Of a DNA stretch of 64,000 nt, positions 57,500-64,000 are shown piece by piece. Below the pieces are notes generated by a model. It was not told the origin of the DNA. It ran no database searches and saw only the letters and a program-made list of their open reading frames with translations. The position numbers were made by a program, and so were the translations under genes. Within the stretch, counting starts at the first letter, position 1; each line of letters begins with the position of its first letter. This DNA comes from Armillaria gallica (lineage: Eukaryota; Basidiomycota; Agaricomycetes; Agaricales; Physalacriaceae), in the NCBI GenBank assembly GCA_037576215.1, contig JBANDB010000017.1:1736001-1800000 (forward strand), written 5' to 3'.

Positions 57500-59680
57500 A
57501 TGGCAAAGAGAGGCAAGGCGAATACAAACGTTTCTCTTGATACTGTATACAACCCGTTTCATGGACCGGCGAATCTTCCTATACCTCCTAACGAGACTAA
57601 AAAGGAACGGACAAGTCGCCAACTGGAATCCCAGGATGCTCAAAGGATTTCGCGCGAGATCGACGAGCAACTGCTGGAGACAAAGAAGATGCTACAGAGA
57701 AGGAGACGGGCGATAAAGATGCTGTTGTTGGGTGAGTCTAATAGCAGTATCGCGACTATCATCTCACGTCGTTCTTGTTGTATCCTCGCGCAAGGTCAAG
57801 CCGAGTCCGGAAAAGTTGGTTATCCGTTGTTCCTTGAGGATGGAATCCGCCTGAACTTTCTCTTATGACAAGAGCACATTGTTGAAGAGTAGGCACGCGT
57901 TTGTACCTATGCTATTCTCTGACTGGTTTCTAGACTTTCAACTCGCGTTTACTCCGATTCAATTCCAGAAGGAGCGTAGAGTATGGAAAAGGATAGTCCA
58001 GCTTAACCTCATAAAGTCCGGATAACATTTTCTTACTCTTGATTCATTCTTATCATTTGTAGCTCTATCAAGATCATCCTTGACACTCTACAAAGCGAAT
58101 GGAGCCCTGACAATGAAGCTTCGACATCCCTACGCGAAGAACACCACCTTCTACACTTGAGACTGTTACCTTTACTCGCATACGGGGCTGCCTTCAATGA
58201 GATCCTCTCCCTGAATCCCGAAGCATGGGACATTTGCGTGCGAGCCGGTAGTGGGTGGAAATCCACATTAAGTGGGAATTCTCCCAGAAATTCGGTTGAA
58301 GGCCTCCGAGGTCGCGATTTGCTCATCAAGAACGACACTACTCAGGTGTTGGAAGCATCCGCAGACGACATCCTCTCTCTGTGGGTCGACCCTGCAGTAC
58401 AAGACGTTTTACGCTCGCATGAGATACGCCCGCAGGATTCCTCAGGATTGTAAGTCCTTGTGATACAGCATCGTGGGACCGAAGCTGATCTCAGCAGCTT
58501 TTTAGATGATGTGCCGAGGGTTACTATGAGGGATTACGTGCCAACGGAATGTGAGTACGTGGAGAATGCTGATGAGGACTGGCTTGACGAATCTTTCAGC
58601 GGATATCGTACGAGCGAGAATCAGAACTATTGGAGTCGAGGAGCATCATTTCGTCGCCGAATCAGGTAGGTCATGGGGCTGAATTCCACGTGTATGTAAT
58701 TTGGTATGGCAACTGGGCGCTTGTTAAGGACGGAACGTGTAGGGACGGAACATGGATCCGAGTTCTTCATTGCGGATGTCGGAGGAAGTCGGTCATCTGT
58801 GGGTATTTCTGCATTTCATCTTTGCCTTGAACGATTAAACGGCATCGTCCAGCGTTCATCCTGGATACCATATTTTGAGGACGGTATGTACCCCTGTGTA
58901 TCTCCGCATTTTGCGGGGCCTGCTAAATTGGTAACAGTCAATGTGATTCTGTTTCTGGCACCGCTGGCTTTTAATCTGTCTCTGGAGGAGGATCCTCGGG
59001 TTAATCGACTAGTACATAGGCTCACCGTTATTTTTCTTTTTCGTATCTCACGGCCTTTTACAGGAGGACAGCTTGCAATTGTGGCGGATGATATGTGAAA
59101 ATAGGCTTTTGGCGCATTGTGCTTTGACCCTGTTCCTTAATAAGGTGTGTTTACCAATTTTTGGAAGCCTCTCACTGATGCCTGTTCTACAGAAAGATAT
59201 TCTTGTGAAGATGTTAGCGTCGGGAGTTTCTGTTAAGCAATACTTTACAAGTTACAACGACCCGAATGATGCTCCCCACGTAACCAAATGTGAGTTGCGC
59301 AGCTAGTGAATCTCTTTATTCATTATACTCATGCACGATTATGGTGTAGATTTCAAGGATAGGTTCGAGAGCTATCACGTACGTTCAATATATCAGCTGT
59401 ACATACGAGATGATTCTGATTGATGACTCGTTTCAGAGAAAGCTATCTTTGCGTCCTCGACCGTTCAGGTCCTTTGAAACATCTGCTATTGTACGTGTTC
59501 CCTCTTTGCTAATGTGATGATCCGGTTAACATAAAGCAATGTCAGGACACCCGCGCAACGCAATCTGTTGTTCTAGCAGGTTCGTGACCGCCCGTTTTTA
59601 ACTCGTTTGGCTGACCATCCGCTTTGAAAGTGCATGATATTATCATCAGAATAAACTTCGCGACATGCGTTATGATTTGA
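57500..59680 (+). CDS. Diverged heterotrimeric G-protein alpha subunit
   Basis: Sixteen exons (57500-57731, 57795-57814, 57873-57888, 57934-58015, 58063-58449, 58498-58550, 58600-58665, 58743-58798, 58853-58883, 58938-59011, 59064-59144, 59193-59289, 59350-59378, 59437-59490, 59546-59579, 59631-59680) give 453 residues. G-alpha marks: P-loop GQAESGKST at 78-86, split by two introns; switch I ARIRTIG with R270 and T273; DVGGS at 297-301; NKKD at 365-368; TSAIDT at 423-428; and the C-terminus IIIRINFATCVMI. The catalytic Gln after DVGG is Ser301 and TCAT is TSAI, so GTP hydrolysis may be slow. There is no N-terminal MG myristoylation site. It belongs to the expanded, atypical basidiomycete G-alpha group; role unknown. 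No lesion. Confidence 0.88.
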
Positions 59681-61365
59681 TACCTTTAACCTCATCATGT
59701 ACCATCATATACGAGACATGTAAATCTAGACTAACTACTTGTTTTAAGTGAATTACGGACCTTTTACGGACCTGGTCCAATTCGACCATTGTTTTTTCCA
59801 TCACTGAGAAGTGACTCATTGTCGGAAAATACCAGAGTTTTAAAAATCAAACTGAATGTACGCTTTGTGATACTTAGATGAACCTGGTGTCCCGCTTCGT
59901 TCTGTTGATCACGGCCTTGGCAGTTCTCAAGTCTTCCTTGAATTTTGGCGTCTGCCGATTCCTTTAACGTGTATAATTTCTCACGTGGCCACGACATAGC
60001 GATTTATACTTCCACATGTGGTACGAACAAACTTACACGCCCTTGGTCAGATGCAACGCGGAACATGTTCGCTTCTTCACGTTGGAAGTAACGATCTAGG
60101 TGCTCTGTCGACGCAGTGATGTCCGGACCGCGTCTTTTTTATCTTCTCAATTATCTGCACAACCAGCGCGCGTGTTTTTGCTACAAATCAAAAATCCATT
60201 CTCGATCGCAGCACTCCACAACGGCTCTCTCGTCCATTAGGGTGTTTTCAACAATGATATAGACTCAATGACTCTGATCCTACTGCGCCGCCTCAATATG
60301 AAGGACGATAGGACTACTCATTATCTAAGACTTCCATAATTCTATGGCTGCTGCGGCCATAGCCGCGATAAATTGTCTGTATCAACTCTCCACGACGGAT
60401 AACAGGGCCACAGAGAAGGTAAATTATTAGAAACAAGATTGTCGCCACCGTGCCTGTACACATATATCGTTGTCAAACTCCTGTCCTGTCCGGGTTTCTT
60501 CCCCAGATGACCGACGTTCCATTGACTGGAGGTCCCGGTGCGAATCTGACCAGGCGCTTCTAAAACTCCGGATGACTATCAACATGAAAACTCCGAAAGT
60601 CCAGCGACAGCCACAATGTAGCAAATCGTTGTAACGAAGGGCCCAGTCTTTTGCTCTTCGTACAGCTTCGCAGCTAAGTTGTGAGACACTGACAGGACCT
60701 CATGTACCTGCAAGGAGTGCGCCAGTAGCGCGCTCCATACTTGGGCTACACGCATACCATCTAAAAGTTGTAGTGAAGGATTTCAGGTCTGCATCAGCTG
60801 TAAATTTCGACTCCTGTGCCCATAGATGACGGAATAGCATGTTGTACACGGTACTTGAAGATAAACCGTATAGAACTTTGCAGTGGAGTTACGCAGGTAC
60901 ATTCCCTTTCTCTAGGAGCCAGCGCTTATATTACAGTCGCATTGAACGCATTTCGCTGCTATTAATAGACAAGGGAACGATATTGCCAGGGACACTGCTC
61001 TTTGTACCTGCCAAGCTTTGGGGTTCGGTGGTGGTGAACAAGATTTTCCGCAGTCTGTGTACTAAAATTGGTCCTCTCAAGGTCAGGTTCTCGTGTGTCG
61101 AATGGCATCGCAGATAGAGTTCAAGCCCAGAGTCAGTTTAGCTGAGGTCACACTATCCACGAGCTCCGCCTTTCGTGTCCAGTATCAAGTTCTCCGCCAA
61201 GGCATGTCTTGATTATAATCACCATGTGTTGCCACGCAATTACAGTCTCTCTGAAACGCATTCCAGCTGCTGTAAGTGTCCGTCCACAACCTGCCTGTCA
61301 TTGATTGGTATCAAGGTCGACGGTTGCTTTTTGAAGTACATAAAATCTTCAAGGGATCCGACCAG
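59681..61365. other. No supported gene
   Basis: Short frames on both strands (for example 60839-61117 plus) have no motif or splice continuity. A small GC-rich palindrome-like sequence (ATGGCTGCTGCGGCCAT) lies near 60343. Nothing else is seen. Confidence 0.45.
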
Positions 61366-61376
61366 AATAAAAATCT
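61366..61376 (+). promoter_or_regulatory. AT-rich TATA-like site of the 61410 gene
   Basis: GAATAAAAATC lies about 40 bp before the ATG at 61410 and is followed by a C/T-rich leader (CCCCACCTC, ATTCTCCTCCTCCG). Confidence 0.4.
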
Positions 61377-61409
61377 TCCCCACCTCTTTTATTCTCCTCC
61401 TCCGCAGAT

Positions 61410-62007
61410 ATGATCTTTTCCCGCATCCTCTTTCTCGCCGCCGGGATTTTGGCTACGAAAGGTATGCGTGGTTTACATTGTGGTGCTGTCCCTGCTAATT
61501 GGACTAGTCTACGCCATTTCTACTCCCTTACCCAGGGATGCTCCCGTGTCGATTGGTCCTCTCCTCTTCTCCCGCCAATCCAGTGGTTCTGTGACATCGT
61601 CTATTCCTTCTCAATGTGCAAACAGTTGCGCGATTCTCGATACCTTAGCTGTACATTTTAGAGCTACCCTTTCCTAGTCGACTTAATGATCGGTTCTACA
61701 GAACTGCGATATTGATGATTTGAACTGTGCTTGCTCAAACTCTGACAGCGACCAGTACGCAGGATGCTTGGATTGCTTGGTTCGGCTGGATAATAGTGTT
61801 CAGACGCAAGCGCAGCAAGCAATGGACAGTAAGTGTTACTCATCCCTCATTATACCAGAGTTCTGAGAGTTTACAGTGTATGTCGATCTATGCAAGGAAG
61901 CGGGAATTACAATCAAAAGCCAGAGGATTAGCAGCGCGGGATGGGTAACAATAGGTGCCGGGGCCATGGGCGTTGTGTTGATAACAATTCTGGCTGTGCT
62001 TCAGTGA
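61410..62007 (+). CDS. CFEM-like eight-cysteine secreted or GPI-anchored protein
   Basis: Exons 61410-61461, 61508-61650, 61702-61828 and 61877-62007 encode 150 residues. Residues 1-20 form a signal peptide (MIFSRILFLAAGILATKVYA). Eight cysteines follow at 54, 58, 67, 74, 76, 87, 90 and 112. The order Cx3Cx8Cx6CxCx10Cx2Cx21C with DLNCAC strongly resembles the CFEM domain of fungal surface proteins, which in other fungi bind haem or act at the cell wall. The C-terminal 23 residues are hydrophobic (VTIGAGAMGVVLITILAVLQ), fitting a GPI signal or membrane anchor. All junctions are in phase and no lesion is seen. CFEM assignment is by spacing only. Confidence 0.75.
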
Positions 62008-62561
62008 TGGTATTGGTATTGGTACCGGCACAAGGTCCCAATAAGGAACGGCCGGGCCCACGGCCCTGACATGGTTAACACCATGCGAATACATCGCATC
62101 TCGAGACACATTGTGAAATTGCGAGATCGATTCTGCATGCGACTTGTACTTCGAGACACTCTCTATAAATATTATCTTCGAAGTTGGCATAGGAAGAACC
62201 CTAACCGACCACTCCTAGTACCTATCTCGTGCGGTGTCAAATCATGTATTCAGGTCGATGCACGAGTTCTATCTGTGATACTTAGGCTGGGAAAGTAAGT
62301 ATATCATAAGGACAAACCTGGAAGTTTAAAATAAGGAAAAATGCGAATAGAGTAATGGAAGTGTGCTCTCCGATAACCCGAAGTATTTCTTGACCGAGCC
62401 ATGGACCCTGCACTGTATAAGTAGAGTCATTTCCTCAAGCACTGGTCCGACGTATTCCATCAACTGTCCCCAGTTCCATTCGTTCGTGTAGGAACAGTAT
62501 GATACCAACGTTCGAATCATTAGTATGTTTTTGCACCCATGGCTCTTTGAGCCAGGCCATG
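62008..62561. other. Spacer, no supported gene
   Basis: Holds the 3' flanks of the convergent CFEM-like gene and F-box pseudogene. A 75-codon plus frame (62071-62298) has no recognisable feature. Confidence 0.45.
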
Positions 62562-63916
62562 TTAAAGGTATTGCCTTTCCGGTAGTTCATGAACTTCAAA
62601 AAAGTGTGAGGATAAAGCAATATTTAAAGCTTCTGGAGACGCCCCGAGACGGCGAATGAACTGGAGTAGGAAAGGGAGAGATCCTTTGGTAATGCTGCCG
62701 TCTCTTATGAGGTCGGGGTCAGGAAATTCTCCCGGGGGAACGTAGATACGGATGAGACTAAGGTCGTCCAAGTTCTCTACAGGGAGGTACTTCATCACAT
62801 CAACGAATACGCTGCTGTCGAATTCGCGGCCTTCAGCTTGAAGCCGCAATTTGTGTAGAGCGGGAAAATCGAAAGTCTGGAGAACTTGACAGGCTTCTTC
62901 AGGGTACGTGTATTCAATGTCCAAGTGTTCGATGCGTGGAAGAGTCACGCGATTTATCAGTAAGGGTGATTGAGCCTACTCTGAGTCCTCTTCCGCGGCA
63001 ATGATCCACCTCAGCTTGAGAGCTTCCAGGGTGTCCTTGCTATTGTTGTAAAGGATACTATGCGAGATCACCATCCGAGTCGTCAAACGGTTACGCCACG
63101 GATGATTTACCAAACACAATTTTTGCAAATTTGACGCGGAGAACATCCCCCAGTTCGTAGGAACTCCAGAGACAGTGACATCTGTCTGAGTGGGGTACAG
63201 TAAGCTGCTGGACTCTTGCAGATCCTGATCGGTATTGTTAGTGATGTAAAATCGAATGCGTATGCCAGTACGAGGATTGAACTCATGGTGTCTGGTTCAT
63301 CATCATCGTAAAAATCCTTGAATGCTAAGTTCGTCGTGGAGACAATACTCCATGTCTGCAATCGTGGCATATCTGCTGAACCCAGGTCTTCACAGAGGCA
63401 ACTTATTTCTGGTCAGTTCTTTGCAATGATGTTGAACGACTGGATACGATGGGCATGTTCGGCAAGGAGAGACGAGAGTACTGCGAAATATCCGTCCGTG
63501 AAGCTCTCTGATCGGTGACAAATGTGGGGAATTTCGGAGTCAAGATCTCTATCGCCTGACCCCTCGAGAATCAAAGCTTCTCTCAGGAAGATTGCAACAG
63601 GGTCGCAAGGGCAATCAGAGGATAGGGCGGATACGTCCGTTGAGGGGATGACGGTTAGGGGGGTCCAAAGGCTTGCTTCGTTGATGGCTAACAAGCGCCA
63701 GGATCGACAGACGGCAGCGACTAAAAAAAAAGGGAATGTTCTGCCATATTCACTGCAACGGGTGCCAAATGCGAAATCTCCAGGAGGGCTTCATCAGGGA
63801 GCAGGTTGATGGAAGGTTGGGGTTGTACTTGATCAGAGCTACAGCCATGGATCAGTGAACAACTTGAAGTAGAAGCTGTTGACGACGTACCCGTTCATGG
63901 CGCAATTGGAAGACAT
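62562..63916 (-). pseudogene. F-box/LRR protein pseudogene
   Basis: From the minus-strand ATG at 63916, exon 1 joins after a short intron to NLLPDEALLEISHLAPVAV, an F-box start. The F-box continues as VAAVCRSWRLLAINEASLW only after a one-base shift at a run of nine T (63723-63731). The next frame is open to NIIAKN, where a TGA intervenes, then resumes as CEDLGSADMPRLQTW. Another shift near 63290 moves to TGIRIRFYITNNTDQ and MFSASNLQKLCLVNHPW. A TAG follows EEDSE, and the LRR part RIEHLDIEYTYPEEACQ, KLRLQAEG runs to a stop at 62562. Four lesions make it a pseudogene of the large Agaricomycete F-box/LRR family, although the T run could be a sequencing error. Confidence 0.8.
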
Positions 63917-64000
63917 GGTCTATGGAAATAGGATCAGTGGTGGCGAAAAGACCGCGAAAGGCCCTCATATTTGTATGTGACTATGGGTGGGACTTTTTAG

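Overview
The window is from a filamentous basidiomycete, most likely an Agaricomycete. Genes are cut by many short (about 45-60 bp) GT-AG introns, exons can be as small as 12 nt, and several families are typical of that group: FtsJ-like methyltransferases, a diverged G-alpha, an F-box/LRR gene and a fungal Tnp2-type CACTA transposase with companion genes. All gene models below were spliced by hand; junctions are inferences supported by reading frame and family alignment.

Layout. 1-2461: 3' part of an IML2/TTC39-type TPR gene (+). 3687-4087: small two-exon unknown gene (+). 7379-8598: three-zinc-finger transcription factor (-). 10430-11160: decayed Dal5-type MFS transporter. 11837-13024: FtsJ-like methyltransferase (+). 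13.1-31.0 kb is mostly gene-poor decayed DNA with old segmental duplications: block A at 13.1/24.6 kb (direct) and block B at 13.9-15.8/27.1-28.9 kb (inverted). Block B copy 1 carries a clean 370-bp TA-flanked MITE whose empty site survives in copy 2. Two tandem-repeat arrays lie at 16.4-17.0 and 23.0-24.1 kb.

31.0-32.2 kb and 56.0-57.4 kb are inverted copies of a gene-plus-repeat module. Each copy encodes a 111-residue core with identical exon lengths (155/168/13 nt) and, probably, an extra 5' exon.

34.9-51.9 kb is a transposon-rich domain: an acidic-tract gene with one TGA (-), a WD40/membrane protein (+), a Cys/His-rich gene (+), a 235-aa gene (-), an intact 681-aa companion gene (+), an 846-codon companion with four in-frame TGAs (+) and a 1258-codon CACTA Tnp2 transposase with one TGA (+). 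The spacers hold clusters of imperfect palindromes (stem, 3-nt centre, stem) whose stems co-vary. I read these as subterminal or transposase-binding repeats of one large CACTA-like element.

52.6-64.0 kb: 5' fragment of an FAD oxidoreductase, a minisatellite-like repeat (inverted copy at 15.9 kb), a 530-bp hAT MITE with a perfect 8-bp target duplication 28 bp before the start of CGI121 (KEOPS subunit), a small zinc-binding gene, the second gene-plus-repeat module, a 16-exon G-alpha with Ser in place of the catalytic Gln, a CFEM-like secreted protein, and an F-box/LRR pseudogene with four lesions.

The housekeeping genes (IML2, CGI121) look normal and intact. The middle of the window is dominated by transposons, their relics and duplicated segments.
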